Under the pieces are notes generated by a model. That model was not told the DNA's origin. It saw nothing but the letters and a program-made list of their open reading frames with translations, and searched no databases. From Variovorax paradoxus (GTDB lineage: Bacteria; Pseudomonadota; Gammaproteobacteria; Burkholderiales; Burkholderiaceae_C), in NCBI RefSeq assembly GCF_009755665.1, contig NZ_CP046622.1:3038001-3102000 (forward strand): a stretch of 64,000 nucleotides of DNA, given 5' to 3'. Shown here piece after piece: positions 55,276 to 64,000 of the stretch; within the stretch, counting starts at the first letter, position 1; each line of letters opens with the position of its first letter. The position numbers and the translations under genes are program-made.

Positions 55276-56481
55276 TCAGCGCACCACGGCGATTTGCGTA
55301 CGCACGCCACCCTTGTAGGTGAAGAGCGTCAGCGCGCCGTTCTTGATGTCGCCCTTTTCGTCGAAGGCGATCGGGCCGGTCACGCCCTTGTATTGCACCT
55401 TGCCGACTTCCGGCAGGTACTTTTCAGGGTCGGCGGAACCGGCCTTGACCATGGCTTCGGCCAGCACGTTGACTGCGTCGTACACGTACGGTGCATAGAT
55501 CTGCACGTCCACGCCGTTCTTGGTCTTGAACTTGGCCTTGAAGTCTTCCAGCGGCTGCTTGAAGTCGCCGTCGACACCGCCGGCTTCGGCGCAAACCACC
55601 ATCTCTTCGCCGATGGCATCGCCAGCCAGCTTCGGCAGTTCGCCGGTGCACAGGCCGTCGCCGCCCATGAACTTGACGTTCAGGCCGAGTTGCTTGACCT
55701 GCTTGAGCATCGGGCCGCCAACGGCGTCCATGCCGCCGAAGAACAGCACGTCGGGCTTGGCAGCCTTCAGCTTGGTCAGGATGGCGTTGAAGTCGGTCGA
55801 CTTGTCGGTGGTGAACTCGTGCCCGACGATGGTTCCGCCGGCAGCCTTGGCCGCCTTTTCGAATTCTTCGGCAACGCCCTGGCCGTAGGCCGTGCGGTCG
55901 TCGATCACGGCAATGTTCTTGCCCTTGAGCGTTTCGACAGCGTACTTGCCCAGCGTGCCGCCGAGTTGCGTGTCGTCGGCCACCACGCGGAACGTGGTCT
56001 TGAAGCCTTGGCGCGTGTACTTGGGGTTGGTTGCCGAAGGCGAAATCTGCGGAATGCCGGCGTCGCTGTAGAGCTTGGAAGCGGGGATGGTGGTGCCCGA
56101 ATTCAGGTGGCCCACGATACCGTTGACCTTGCTGTCGACCAGCTTCTGGGCCACTGCCGTGCCTTGCTTCGGATCGCCTGCGTCGTCTTCAGGCAGCAGC
56201 TCGAACTTGGCGACCTTGTCGCCGATCTTGAGGCCCTTGGCATTCAGGTCTTCGATGGCCATCCTGGCGCCGAACTCATTGTCCTTGCCGAGGTGGGCAA
56301 TCGGACCGCTGGTGGGTGCCACGTGGCCGATCTTGACGACCAGTGCGTCTGCCGGAGGCGCTGCAGGTGCCGGGGCCGCTGCCGTGGGCGCCGGTGCGGC
56401 GGGTGCAGCAGCTTCTTCTTTTTTGCCGCAAGCCACAAGCGTGAGTGCAGCCAGTGCGACCGCAGTCCATTTCAATTGCAT
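55276..56481 (-). CDS. Branched-chain amino-acid ABC transporter substrate-binding lipoprotein (LivJ/LivK-like)
   Basis: This 401-residue periplasmic-binding protein has a lipobox (LTLVACG), a long Ala/Pro linker (about residues 22-42), then the type 1 binding fold (VKIGHVAPTSGPIAHLGKDNEFGARMAIEDLNAKG) and the SGTTIPASKLYSDAGIPQISPSATN segment typical of Liv proteins. The lipid anchor and linker differ from soluble LivJ. GGAGG is well placed before the ATG. No Liv permease or ATPase is adjacent, so it works with transporters encoded elsewhere. Other small ligands are possible. Confidence 0.92.
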   Translation of the reverse strand: MQLKWTAVALAALTLVACGKKEEAAAPAAPAPTAAAPAPAAPPADALVVKIGHVAPTSGPIAHLGKDNEFGARMAIEDLNAKGLKIGDKVAKFELLPEDDAGDPKQGTAVAQKLVDSKVNGIVGHLNSGTTIPASKLYSDAGIPQISPSATNPKYTRQGFKTTFRVVADDTQLGGTLGKYAVETLKGKNIAVIDDRTAYGQGVAEEFEKAAKAAGGTIVGHEFTTDKSTDFNAILTKLKAAKPDVLFFGGMDAVGGPMLKQVKQLGLNVKFMGGDGLCTGELPKLAGDAIGEEMVVCAEAGGVDGDFKQPLEDFKAKFKTKNGVDVQIYAPYVYDAVNVLAEAMVKAGSADPEKYLPEVGKVQYKGVTGPIAFDEKGDIKNGALTLFTYKGGVRTQIAVVR

Positions 56482-56621
56482 GAGAACCTCCAGAACATGG
56501 ATAAATAAAACTAAACAAGAAACCGGTCGTGTGATCCGGGCGCGCAGACCTCGCAAGTTTCGCGCCGCGGACCAGCGGCACCCTCACGCCTACCGACCTG
56601 CGGCGCAGTTTAGCTGAAGCT

Positions 56622-57035
56622 TTATGCTCCGGAAGCTGGCGTAGACCCTGTGTTTTCCGAGAGTTCGGCGGCCATTGCCTCGATGACCAAAGCACGCAAA
56701 ACGGCCTCGATTTCTTCACGCAGCCGAGGCAGCATCGAATCGAGTTGCTGTTGAACCGCGGCCGACACCGTGTCGCTCAAACGCTCTTCCAAAGACAGGT
56801 CCACGCGCTGCAGCACCCGATGCAAAAGCTGCTCTTCGAGGCGCACGATTTCGGCGTCGGACCGCTGCTCGGCCGGGGGCAGCGCCACGGCCTCGGCGGG
56901 GTCGACCGGCGGTACCGGCGTGCTGGCAGGAACAGGCGGCTTGCCCGCCTCGGCGGCCACGGGCTCGACCGGGAGATCGAGCACGGTGGTCAAGGTAGGA
57001 ACGAACCGGGGCGGTGTACGCAGCGTGCTGGCCAT
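56622..57035 (-). CDS. Hypothetical protein coupled to holC
   Basis: This 137-residue protein has a Pro/Ala/Val-rich N-terminal half (about 1-65) and a helical second half (EQLLHRVLQRVDLSLEERLSDTVSAAVQQQLDSMLPRLREEIEAVLRALV). The latter could form a coiled coil or hairpin. Its ATG overlaps the holC stop as TGATG, so it is coupled to the polymerase chi subunit. No known domain is visible; a partner role in the clamp-loader context is possible but untested. Confidence 0.7.
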   Translation of the reverse strand: MASTLRTPPRFVPTLTTVLDLPVEPVAAEAGKPPVPASTPVPPVDPAEAVALPPAEQRSDAEIVRLEEQLLHRVLQRVDLSLEERLSDTVSAAVQQQLDSMLPRLREEIEAVLRALVIEAMAAELSENTGSTPASGA

Positions 57036-57478
57036 CAGGAAGCGCTCCTCGCAAAATCGTGCGGCTGGATGGTGTAGCCCCGGTCGGCATAGTGGCGCCA
57101 CCGCGAGCGGCCGATCTGCCGGTCTGTGGCCTCGTCGCTCACGATGTCGATCAGGCGCTCGAAGCGCTCGAAGCCCGCCGGAACCTCGGGCCCGAGGTTC
57201 ACGAGCATCTCGCGGTGCGGAAGCGAGGCAACATCCGCACCTTCGGCCGAAAGGATGACCGGCGAACGGGCCACCATGTGCGCCTGCGCATCGCCGCGGC
57301 AATGCGCGATGAAGTCGGACGGCGAGAGCTGCCAGAGCGCGGCATCCACGGCCTCCAGCACCTGCGCCTCGCCCACCACAACCACGCGCAGCCCGCGCGC
57401 GCTCACGGCCTTGCGAACCAGCCGGCAGGCGTAGTTGACCTTGTCCGGCGTATTGAAGTGAAAGCCGATTTCCGTCAC
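57035..57478 (-). CDS. holC: DNA polymerase III chi subunit HolC
   Basis: This 147-residue protein links the clamp loader to single-strand binding protein. It matches the chi fold: [30 protein letters not shown] and HREMLVNLG motifs. The start is a GTG whose bases overlap the pepA TGA (GTGA, 57475-57478), the usual pepA-holC coupling. Length equals E. coli HolC (147). Confidence 0.93.
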   Translation of the reverse strand: MTEIGFHFNTPDKVNYACRLVRKAVSARGLRVVVVGEAQVLEAVDAALWQLSPSDFIAHCRGDAQAHMVARSPVILSAEGADVASLPHREMLVNLGPEVPAGFERFERLIDIVSDEATDRQIGRSRWRHYADRGYTIQPHDFARSAS

Positions 57479-59007
57479 TGTGCGGACCGGGCCTTTCGCG
57501 CGGCGGGGCCGGCGTTCTTGCGCGCGGCCTTCGGTGCGGGCGCCTTGGCCGCACCGCTGCGCGCGCGCTCCATCAGGTAAGACACCAGCAGGCCCACCGG
57601 ACGGCCGGTCGATCCCTTGGCCGCCCCGCTCTTCCAGGCCGTGCCCGCGATGTCCAGGTGCGCCCAGGCGAAATCGCCGGCAAAGCGCTGCAGGAACTTG
57701 GCGGCCGTGATGGCGCCGCCGGCACGGCCCGCCACGTTGGCCACATCGGCAAAGTTGCTCTTGAGGCCGTCGGCGTATTCGTCGTCCAGCGGCAGGCGCC
57801 AGCAACGGTCTTGCGATTCTTCTCCGGCCGCCTGGAGCGCGGCGGCCAAGGTTTCATCGGTCGTGAAGAGGCCGCTGCGCACGCCGCCCAGCGCCACCAC
57901 GCAGGCCCCCGTGAGGGTGGCAATGTCGATCACGGCGGCCGGGTCGAAGCGCTTGGCGTACGTCAGTGCGTCGCACAAAATGAGGCGCCCTTCCGCATCG
58001 GTGTTCAGCACCTCGATGGTCTGCCCGCTCATGCTGGTGACCACGTCGCCGGGCTTGATGGCCCGGCCGTCGTTCATGTTCTCGCACGAGGGCACCAGGC
58101 CCACCACGTTGATTGCGGGCTGGATTTCGCCCAGCGCGCGGAAGGTGCCGAGCACGCTGGCCGCACCGCACATGTCGAACTTCATCTCGTCCATTTCGGC
58201 CGCCGGCTTGAGCGAGACGCCGCCGGTGTCGAAGGTAATGCCCTTGCCGACCAGCACCACGGGCGCCTGGTCCTTCGGGCCGCCCTGATAGCGCAGCACG
58301 ATGAAGCGCAGCGGCTCGGCCGAACCTTGCGCCACAGCCGCGAACGAGCCCATGCCGAGTTTCTGCACTTCCTTGGGGCCCAGCACCTCGCATTTGATGC
58401 GGGGCAGCTTGGCCAGGCCTTCGGCGGCGTCAGCCAGCAAGGTGGGCGTGCAATAGTTGCCGGGGCGGTTGCCCCATTCCTTGGCAAATTCGATGCCGGA
58501 CACTGTTGCGCGGGCTTCGTCGAAGGCCTTGCTCACGGCCGCGGCATCGCTCACACCGACCGTGAGGTTTCGGATGGAGCGTCCGCCGTCGCCGTTCGAA
58601 GCCTTCGATTTGCTCGTGGTGTAGACGTAGCTGGCGTCGGCCGCCGCGGCAACGGCGCAGGCCACCGCCGCCCCGTCGGCTTCATGCGCAAACACGATCA
58701 CCACCCGCTTGGGCGCGTGGGCCTTGGCCGCGTTGACCGCCGCAATGACACCGCTGCGCACCGACGCGGGCTTGCCGTCGCCGATGGCGGCGAGCACCAC
58801 GCGCGACGCCACCACCTCGTCCGGATGGTAGAGCGCAAGCAGCTTGCCGGCCTTGTCGGGCAGGTCGCCGGCCTTGCGCGCGCTGGCAATCAGCGCGGAA
58901 AGCGGGTCCTTGGCGGTGATGGGGGCGCTGCCGACGAGCACGATCAGAACGTCGGATTTTTCGGCCGCGGCGCGGGCGACGGTGAGGGTCTTGAGCTGAA
59001 AGTCCAT
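57475..59007 (-). CDS. pepA: Leucyl aminopeptidase PepA (M17)
   Basis: This 510-residue dizinc/dimanganese peptidase has the metal and catalytic motifs [29 protein letters not shown] and [14 protein letters not shown], all intact. A basic, Ala/Lys/Arg-rich tail of about 35 residues ([17 protein letters not shown] ...) extends past the usual end; PepA also binds DNA in E. coli, so the tail could add to that (inference). It is divergent from lptF with 21 bases between starts. Confidence 0.94.
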   Translation of the reverse strand: MDFQLKTLTVARAAAEKSDVLIVLVGSAPITAKDPLSALIASARKAGDLPDKAGKLLALYHPDEVVASRVVLAAIGDGKPASVRSGVIAAVNAAKAHAPKRVVIVFAHEADGAAVACAVAAAADASYVYTTSKSKASNGDGGRSIRNLTVGVSDAAAVSKAFDEARATVSGIEFAKEWGNRPGNYCTPTLLADAAEGLAKLPRIKCEVLGPKEVQKLGMGSFAAVAQGSAEPLRFIVLRYQGGPKDQAPVVLVGKGITFDTGGVSLKPAAEMDEMKFDMCGAASVLGTFRALGEIQPAINVVGLVPSCENMNDGRAIKPGDVVTSMSGQTIEVLNTDAEGRLILCDALTYAKRFDPAAVIDIATLTGACVVALGGVRSGLFTTDETLAAALQAAGEESQDRCWRLPLDDEYADGLKSNFADVANVAGRAGGAITAAKFLQRFAGDFAWAHLDIAGTAWKSGAAKGSTGRPVGLLVSYLMERARSGAAKAPAPKAARKNAGPAARKARSAQ

Positions 59008-59028
59008 AATCCTTTTTTTCCTCGAACG

Positions 59029-60171
59029 ATGTTATTCCATTCTTCCCTACGCAAGGAGCTGTCGCGCAGCTTCGGAGCGACCCTCGTGGTCCTGGTCACC
59101 ATCGTGATGACCATGATGCTCATCCGCACGCTCGGGCTCGCCTCCAAGGGCAGCGTGAACCCGTCCGAAGTGTTCCTCGTGATGGCCTACACGGTGCTCG
59201 GCTACATGCCGACCATCCTCAGCCTGAGCCTGTTCATCGCCATTGTCGGCACCTTGTCGCGCATGTACCGCGACAGCGAAATGGTGATCTGGTTCTCCAG
59301 CGGCCGCGGTCTCGTCGACTTCGTGCAGCCGCTGTTCCGCTTTGCCTGGCCGGTGCTCGCGCTGATTGCCATCATGGCCCTGCTGGGCTGGCCCTGGGCC
59401 AACTCGCAGACCATCGGCATGCGCGCGCAGTACGAAAGGCGCAGCGACATCGAGCGCGTCACGCCCGGCGAATTCCGCGAATCGGCCGGGCGCATCCGTG
59501 TCTTCTTCATCGACAAGGACACGCCCGATGGCGCCACCGCCACCAACGTGTTCATCTGGGCGATCGAACGGGGGCTGCAGATCACGACATCGGCGCGCAG
59601 CGGCCGCATCGAAAACGTGGGCGAGCACCGCTATCTCATGCTGAGCAATGGCCAGCGGGTCGAACGCCCGCTGCTGCAAACCGCAACCTCGGGCCTCAAG
59701 ATCAGCGAGTTCGAGACCTACGGCACCCGTGCGGGCGGCAACGACTCCTTTACGGCCGACACCACGCCGGCACGCGCCAAGCCGACGCTCCAGCTCCTGC
59801 GCGAGCCCGGCGACGCAAACCGGGGCGAACTCGCCTGGCGCATCGGCATGCTGCTGGCCGCCATCAACTTCGTGCTGCTCGCATTGACCGTCTCCAGCGT
59901 CAACCCGCGCGTGGGGCGCAGCGGCAACCTGCTCTTCGCGCTGTTCGCCTTCGTCGTCTACTACAACATGCTCAACCTGGGCCAAAGCTGGATCAGCTCG
60001 GGCCGATACGGCATGGGCTCCTTCATGCTGCTGCTTCACGGCGGCGTGCTGCTGATCGGGGTGGCGTGGCTCGCTATGCGCAATAACAATTGGGGCAGGC
60101 GACGCAGGGCGGAACGCGTCATTGCCGGCGGCCTGCCGTCCCAGCCCACCAAGATCGATCCGACCACGTGA
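59029..60171 (+). CDS. lptF: LPS export ABC transporter permease LptF
   Basis: This 380-residue permease is part of LptB2FG, which extracts lipopolysaccharide from the inner membrane. It has an N-terminal amphipathic start ([21 protein letters not shown]), six spans, and a beta-jellyroll periplasmic domain between spans 3 and 4. It is coupled to lptG by a GTGA overlap. Spans match the family layout. Confidence 0.95.
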   Translation: MLFHSSLRKELSRSFGATLVVLVTIVMTMMLIRTLGLASKGSVNPSEVFLVMAYTVLGYMPTILSLSLFIAIVGTLSRMYRDSEMVIWFSSGRGLVDFVQPLFRFAWPVLALIAIMALLGWPWANSQTIGMRAQYERRSDIERVTPGEFRESAGRIRVFFIDKDTPDGATATNVFIWAIERGLQITTSARSGRIENVGEHRYLMLSNGQRVERPLLQTATSGLKISEFETYGTRAGGNDSFTADTTPARAKPTLQLLREPGDANRGELAWRIGMLLAAINFVLLALTVSSVNPRVGRSGNLLFALFAFVVYYNMLNLGQSWISSGRYGMGSFMLLLHGGVLLIGVAWLAMRNNNWGRRRRAERVIAGGLPSQPTKIDPTT

Positions 60172-61277
60172 AAACAATCCGACGCCTGATCTACGTCGAG
60201 GCACTGAAGGCCGTGGCCTTCGTGACGCTCGGCTTCCTGAGCCTGTTCTTCTTCTTCGACTTTGTCGATGAGCTGCAATCCATCGGCAAACCCGAAAGCC
60301 TTGCCTACGGCCCCGCGCAGGCACTGGTCTACGTGACCTTGCTTATTCCGAGCCACCTCTACGAGCTGCTCCCGATCACGGTGCTGATCGGCTGCATCTT
60401 CGTGATGGCGCGGCTGGCGCAAAGCTCCGAATACACCATTCTTCGCACCAGCGGCCTTGGCCCCTGGCGTGCATTGCGCACACTGCTCCTGCTGGGCGTA
60501 GGTTTCGTTTTTCTGACCTTTGCCATCGGCGACTACATCGCGCCTGCGTCCGAGCGCACGGGGCAGCTGCTCAAGTCGCGCTATCAAGGCACCTTTTCGC
60601 TGGTCGGCAACACGGGAGCGTGGCTCAAGGAGAAGCGCGGCAACGTGTCCTACGCCGTCAATGTGGTCTCCATTTCGCGCGACGGCTCCCTCCGGAATGC
60701 GCGCATCTTCGAATTCGACGAGAAGGGCTACGTGCGCAGGCAGCTCCTCGCGTCTTCTGCGCGCATCGTTGACGACCATTGGGCGCTGTCTGACGTCGAG
60801 CTGCAGGACTACAACACCCGCGCCGACGCCAACAAGGCGCACATCATGACCACCCGGGTGCCACAGATGGACTGGCCGACCACGCTCACCGCCGAAATGG
60901 TGTCGGTCGCCCTCTTGCGGCCCGACCGCATGAGCACCATCGACCTGTTCGACTACATCAGCCACCTCGAAGCCAACGGGCAGACCGCCCAGCGCTACGA
61001 GATCCAGTTCTGGCGCAAGGTCTTCTATCCGCTCTCGTGCCTGGTGATGGTGGTGCTCGCCCTGCCCTTCGCTTACTTGCACTTCCGCCAGACCGGCATC
61101 ACCACCTATGTGTTCGGCGGCGTGATGATCGGCATCAGCTTCTTCCTGCTGAACAACGTGTTCGGCTATCTCGGCAACCTGAGCAACTGGTCACCATGGC
61201 TCACGGCCGCGGCGCCGGGGCTCATCTATTCCGTCATGTCGCTTGCCGCATTCAGTTGGCTGGTTCTTCGACGATAG
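60168..61277 (+). CDS. lptG: LPS export ABC transporter permease LptG
   Basis: This 369-residue partner of LptF starts with GTG inside the lptF stop (60168-60171). The [23 protein letters not shown] start, the FVDELQSIGKPE loop, six spans and the periplasmic jellyroll are all present. It ends 17 bases before the CbiX-like gene. Confidence 0.95.
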   Translation: MKTIRRLIYVEALKAVAFVTLGFLSLFFFFDFVDELQSIGKPESLAYGPAQALVYVTLLIPSHLYELLPITVLIGCIFVMARLAQSSEYTILRTSGLGPWRALRTLLLLGVGFVFLTFAIGDYIAPASERTGQLLKSRYQGTFSLVGNTGAWLKEKRGNVSYAVNVVSISRDGSLRNARIFEFDEKGYVRRQLLASSARIVDDHWALSDVELQDYNTRADANKAHIMTTRVPQMDWPTTLTAEMVSVALLRPDRMSTIDLFDYISHLEANGQTAQRYEIQFWRKVFYPLSCLVMVVLALPFAYLHFRQTGITTYVFGGVMIGISFFLLNNVFGYLGNLSNWSPWLTAAAPGLIYSVMSLAAFSWLVLRR

Positions 61278-61294
61278 ACGCGGGGGAGCCGGAC

Positions 61295-61669
61295 ATGAGC
61301 ACGGTGAACGCGAGGGGCATCATCCTCCTGGCCCATGGCTCGCGCGACGATCGCTGGCGCGAGCCCATCGAGGCCGTGGCCGCGCGCGTCACGGCGCTGG
61401 ATCCGCAAGCTCGTGTGGTTTGCGCCTACATGGAGCTGGCAACGCCCGACCTGCGCACAGCTTCGGCAGCCCTGATTGCGAGCGGCGCGCGGTCGCTCAG
61501 GGTCGTTCCGCTGTTCCTGGGCATGGGCAAGCACGCCCGTGAAGACCTGCCGTTGCAGCTCGAGGCCCTGCGCGGCACCTGGCCCAACGTGGAGTTCCAG
61601 CTCACCAACATCGTGGGCGAAGAGCCCGAACTGGTCGACCTGCTGGCCAGAATCGCAACCAAATCTTGA
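61295..61669 (+). CDS. CbiX/SirB-family sirohydrochlorin chelatase
   Basis: This 124-residue single-domain chelatase inserts Fe or Co into sirohydrochlorin, a step to sirohaem or cobalamin. Catalytic His14 is in LLAHGSRD; a second His in LGMGKHAREDLP fits the metal site of CbiX. GGGGGAG is a strong ribosome-binding site. A CysB-family gene follows, which fits a need for sirohaem in sulfite reduction. Confidence 0.88.
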   Translation: MSTVNARGIILLAHGSRDDRWREPIEAVAARVTALDPQARVVCAYMELATPDLRTASAALIASGARSLRVVPLFLGMGKHAREDLPLQLEALRGTWPNVEFQLTNIVGEEPELVDLLARIATKS

Positions 61670-61706
61670 AGTCCTGGGCATTTCGATAGACTCCGAAGGC
61701 ATAATG

Positions 61707-61728
61707 AATTCCGCAATAAGACGGAATT
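61707..61728. promoter_or_regulatory. Perfect dyad just upstream of the cysB-type gene
   Basis: Arms AATTCCG and CGGAATT flank the 8-base centre CAATAAGA and end 4 bases before the ATG. LysR-type operators often have such interrupted dyads. A CATAAT -10-like box (61700-61705) partly precedes it. Autoregulation by CysB is the likely role; the same dyad could also fold over the start in RNA. Confidence 0.55.
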
Positions 61729-61732
61729 TGAT

Positions 61733-62674
61733 ATGAATCTGCACCAGTTCAAATTTGTTCAGGAAGCCGTGCGGCGCAACCTGAACCTTACGGAGGCGGC
61801 CAAGGCGCTCCACACCTCGCAGCCCGGAGTGTCGAAAGCCATCATCGAGCTAGAAGAAGAACTCGGCGTCGAAATCTTCGCCCGCCACGGCAAGCGCCTC
61901 AAACGGGTCACCGAGCCGGGCCAGCACGTCATCGCCAGCATCGAGCTGATCATGCGAGAAGTTGGCAACCTCAAGCGCATCGGCGAGCAATTCAGCGCGC
62001 AAGACAGCGGCACCCTCTCCATTGCCACCACCCACACCCAGGCGCGCTACGTGCTGCCGGTACCGGTGGCCAGGCTGCGCGAGGCTTACCCCAAGGTGAA
62101 CGTGAGCCTGCACCAGGGCTCGCCCGACCAGGTGGCGCGCATGGTGATCGACGAAATTGCCGAGGTGGGCATTGCGACCGAATCGCTCGCGGACTACACC
62201 GAGCTCGTGACCCTGCCCTGCTACGAATGGCAGCACGTGCTGGTGCTCCCCAAAGACCACCCGCTGGCCGCCAAGGAGCGCGTCTCGCTCGAAGACCTGG
62301 CACACGAGCCCATCATTACCTACCACCCGTCGTTCACTGGCCGCACGCGCATCGACCACGCGTTTGCGCAGAAAAAGCTCACGCCGCGCATCGCGCTCGA
62401 AGCCATCGACTCCGACGTGATCAAGACCTATGTGCGCCTTGGCCTGGGCGTGGGCATCGTGGCCGAGATGGCGGTGCGCGACGAGTCGAACGCCGATCTC
62501 GTGGTGCGCCCCATGGGCCATGTGTTCGGCCAGAACATTGCCCGCGTGGCGTTCAAGCGCAGCGCCTACCTTCGCAACTTCGTCTTCAAGTTTGCCGAGC
62601 TGCTGTCCGACCGGCTCGACCGCAACCTGATTGCCAAGGCCCTGAGCGGCCATCAGCAAGACTACGATCTTTGA
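61733..62674 (+). CDS. cysB: CysB-family LysR transcriptional regulator
   Basis: This 313-residue regulator has an N-terminal helix-turn-helix (MNLHQFKFVQEAVRRNLNLTEAAKALHTSQPGVSKAIIELEEELG) and the CysB effector domain with the TTHTQARYVLP, YHPSFTGR and GHVFGQNIARVAFKR segments that bind sulfate, acetylserine or related ligands. It controls sulfur assimilation; CbiX upstream fits. No strong ribosome-binding site precedes it, and the dyad at 61707-61728 abuts the start. Confidence 0.93.
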   Translation: MNLHQFKFVQEAVRRNLNLTEAAKALHTSQPGVSKAIIELEEELGVEIFARHGKRLKRVTEPGQHVIASIELIMREVGNLKRIGEQFSAQDSGTLSIATTHTQARYVLPVPVARLREAYPKVNVSLHQGSPDQVARMVIDEIAEVGIATESLADYTELVTLPCYEWQHVLVLPKDHPLAAKERVSLEDLAHEPIITYHPSFTGRTRIDHAFAQKKLTPRIALEAIDSDVIKTYVRLGLGVGIVAEMAVRDESNADLVVRPMGHVFGQNIARVAFKRSAYLRNFVFKFAELLSDRLDRNLIAKALSGHQQDYDL

Positions 62675-62706
62675 TATTTCAGCAGACCCAGCTTCCGACC
62701 ACGACC

Positions 62707-63882
62707 ATGAGCACCGTTCTTTCCGCCCCCCGCACGCCGGAGATCACCACTAAGCTGCCCGCCGTCGGCACCACCATCTTCACCGTGATGTCCGCGCTGG
62801 CAACCGAGAAGAACGCTGTCAACCTCGGCCAGGGCTTCCCCGACTTCAACTGCGACCCGAAGCTGCTTGAAGACGTGACGGCCGCCATGGCCGCAGGCCA
62901 CAACCAATATCCGCCTATGCCCGGCATTCCGGCGCTGCGCGAAGCCATTGCCGGCAAGATTGCCGCGCTCTACGGCCACAGCTACAACGCTGCCACCGAG
63001 ATCACGGTAACCGCGGGCGCCACGCAGGCGATCATCACGGCCATTCTTGCAGTGGTGCGCACGGGCGACGAGGTGATTGTTCTGGAGCCCTGCTATGACA
63101 GCTACGTGCCCAACATCGAACTCGCAGGCGGCAGTGTGGTGCGCGTTCCGCTCACGCCGGGCACCTTCCGGCCCGACTTCGACAAGATTGCCGCGGCGCT
63201 CTCGCCGCGCACGCGCGCCATCATCGTCAACACGCCGCACAACCCGAGCGCCACCATCTGGACCGCGGCCGAAATGCGCAAGCTCGAAGAGCTGCTGGCC
63301 CCGACCGACGTGTTCGTGATTGCCGACGAGGTTTACGAGCACATGATCTACGACGGCGCACAGCACGAAAGCGTGGCCCGCTTCCCGGGCCTTGCGGCAC
63401 GCAGCTTCATCGTGAGCAGCTTCGGCAAGACCTATCACGTCACCGGCTGGAAGGTCGGCTTCGTGGCGGCACCGGCGCCGCTCATGGCGGAATTCCGCAA
63501 AGTGCACCAGTTCAACGTTTTCACGGTGAACACACCCATGCAGCATGCGCTCGCGCAGTACATGGCCGACCCGAAGCCCTACCTCGAGCTTCCGGCCTTC
63601 TACCAGCACAAGCGCGACCTTTTTGCCGCAGGGCTCGCTGAGAAGACCCGCTTCAAGCTGCTGCGCAGCGAGGGAAGCTATTTCCAGTGCGTCGATATCT
63701 CGGCAGTCAGCGACCTGTCCGAAGCCGACTTCTGCCTCTGGCTCACCAGCGAGATCGGCGTGGCGGCCATTCCGCTGTCGGCGTTCTACGGCAACGGCTT
63801 CGACCAGCGCGTGGTCCGCTTCTGCTTCGCCAAGAAGGATGAGACGCTGATTTCCGCTCTCGACCGTCTTGCGCGGCTCTGA
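62707..63882 (+). CDS. PLP-dependent aminotransferase (YbdL/methionine aminotransferase-like)
   Basis: This 391-residue fold type I aminotransferase has the LGQGFPDF motif, the PLP-phosphate region ITVTAGATQAIITAIL, the NTPHNPSATIWT Asn motif, the Asp in FVIADEVYEHMIYD, and the Schiff-base Lys in SSFGKTYHVTGWKVG. YbdL of E. coli prefers methionine, which fits the neighbouring sulfur regulator, but the exact substrate cannot be told. It lies 32 bases after cysB and may be cotranscribed. Confidence 0.9.
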   Translation: MSTVLSAPRTPEITTKLPAVGTTIFTVMSALATEKNAVNLGQGFPDFNCDPKLLEDVTAAMAAGHNQYPPMPGIPALREAIAGKIAALYGHSYNAATEITVTAGATQAIITAILAVVRTGDEVIVLEPCYDSYVPNIELAGGSVVRVPLTPGTFRPDFDKIAAALSPRTRAIIVNTPHNPSATIWTAAEMRKLEELLAPTDVFVIADEVYEHMIYDGAQHESVARFPGLAARSFIVSSFGKTYHVTGWKVGFVAAPAPLMAEFRKVHQFNVFTVNTPMQHALAQYMADPKPYLELPAFYQHKRDLFAAGLAEKTRFKLLRSEGSYFQCVDISAVSDLSEADFCLWLTSEIGVAAIPLSAFYGNGFDQRVVRFCFAKKDETLISALDRLARL

Positions 63883-64000
63883 ACAGACTGGCGCGGCTCC
63901 CAGGCCGACGCTGACGGTAGGACAGTCCTGACCGCCGAAGGAGCGGCTTTCCGGCGTGTCTTGCGCCCCTGGACAACGAGGATCGGTGCTCGTAACAACA

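Noticed and set aside
63919..63929. Palindrome AGGAC-A-GTCCT near the right end, similar to the TetR operator at 14938
   Set aside because: It is short and its downstream gene lies outside the window; a chance match cannot be excluded.

Overview
The window looks like a core-chromosome segment of a high-GC betaproteobacterium of the family Comamonadaceae, most likely Variovorax or a close relative. This rests on gene content and order: rimP-nusA-infB-rbfA-truB-typA, guaB/guaA, ratA-rnfH opposite smpB, pepA-holC opposite lptF-lptG, a cysB-type regulator, and yejABEF opposite fabI. The genus is inferred from synteny and protein character, not from a database search. Genes are dense, often with 1-4 base overlaps. 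I see no insertion sequence, prophage, integrase, rRNA or CRISPR array, and no gene-free stretch over 300 bases.

Layout. 1-1453: end of a receiver-domain protein, a class III cyclase fused to an FHA domain, and a repeat-rich intergenic region. 1454-4740: a small conserved protein, an LD-carboxypeptidase, TadA fused to a hydrolase-like domain, a small membrane protein and a PaiB-type flavoprotein. 4787-8265: a four-gene minus-strand block of sensor kinase, FixJ-type regulator, exported HbpS/GlcG-like haem-binding protein and exported ankyrin protein, with a strong dyad just upstream of the haem-binding gene. 8328-14160: a DUF72 gene, then a NagR/NahR-controlled ring-hydroxylating oxygenase cluster (reductase, alpha, beta, Rieske ferredoxin) ending in a RidA-type protein, resembling the salicylate 5-hydroxylase part of nag operons. 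14180-16544: RNA phosphodiesterase, a TetR-YciI pair with a readable promoter/operator, and tag. 16592-23573: a DUF2946 protein, a TonB-dependent siderophore receptor, an ABC-2-like transporter of three overlapping genes, and an exported intradiol dioxygenase. 23992-27851: guaB and guaA separated by a Phd/PIN toxin-antitoxin pair. 28032-32206: DUF4124 protein, rnfH/ratA/smpB, and an ECF sigma/anti-sigma pair bracketed by two near-identical PF03640-type secreted proteins. 32275-41523: the translation operon rimP to typA with an EamA transporter at its end. 41705-48508: YbfB/YjiJ transporter and yejFEBA. 48546-54151: fabI, a LigE-type DNA ligase, a basic amino-acid decarboxylase, nfeD-SPFH and tRNA-Ser(GGA). 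54337-63882: a coiled-coil protein, a lone receiver protein, an amino-acid binding lipoprotein, holC-pepA, lptFG, a CbiX-type chelatase, a CysB-family regulator and an aminotransferase.

The most interesting candidates for undescribed biology are: the kinase/regulator/HbpS/ankyrin module, which recalls both Streptomyces HbpS-SenS-SenR and Pseudomonas KatB-AnkB; the TadA-hydrolase fusion, whose second domain appears catalytically dead; the ECF sigma locus with duplicated flanking secreted proteins; and the toxin-antitoxin pair inside guaBA. All functional statements are from reading the sequence and family knowledge; no alignment or search was run.
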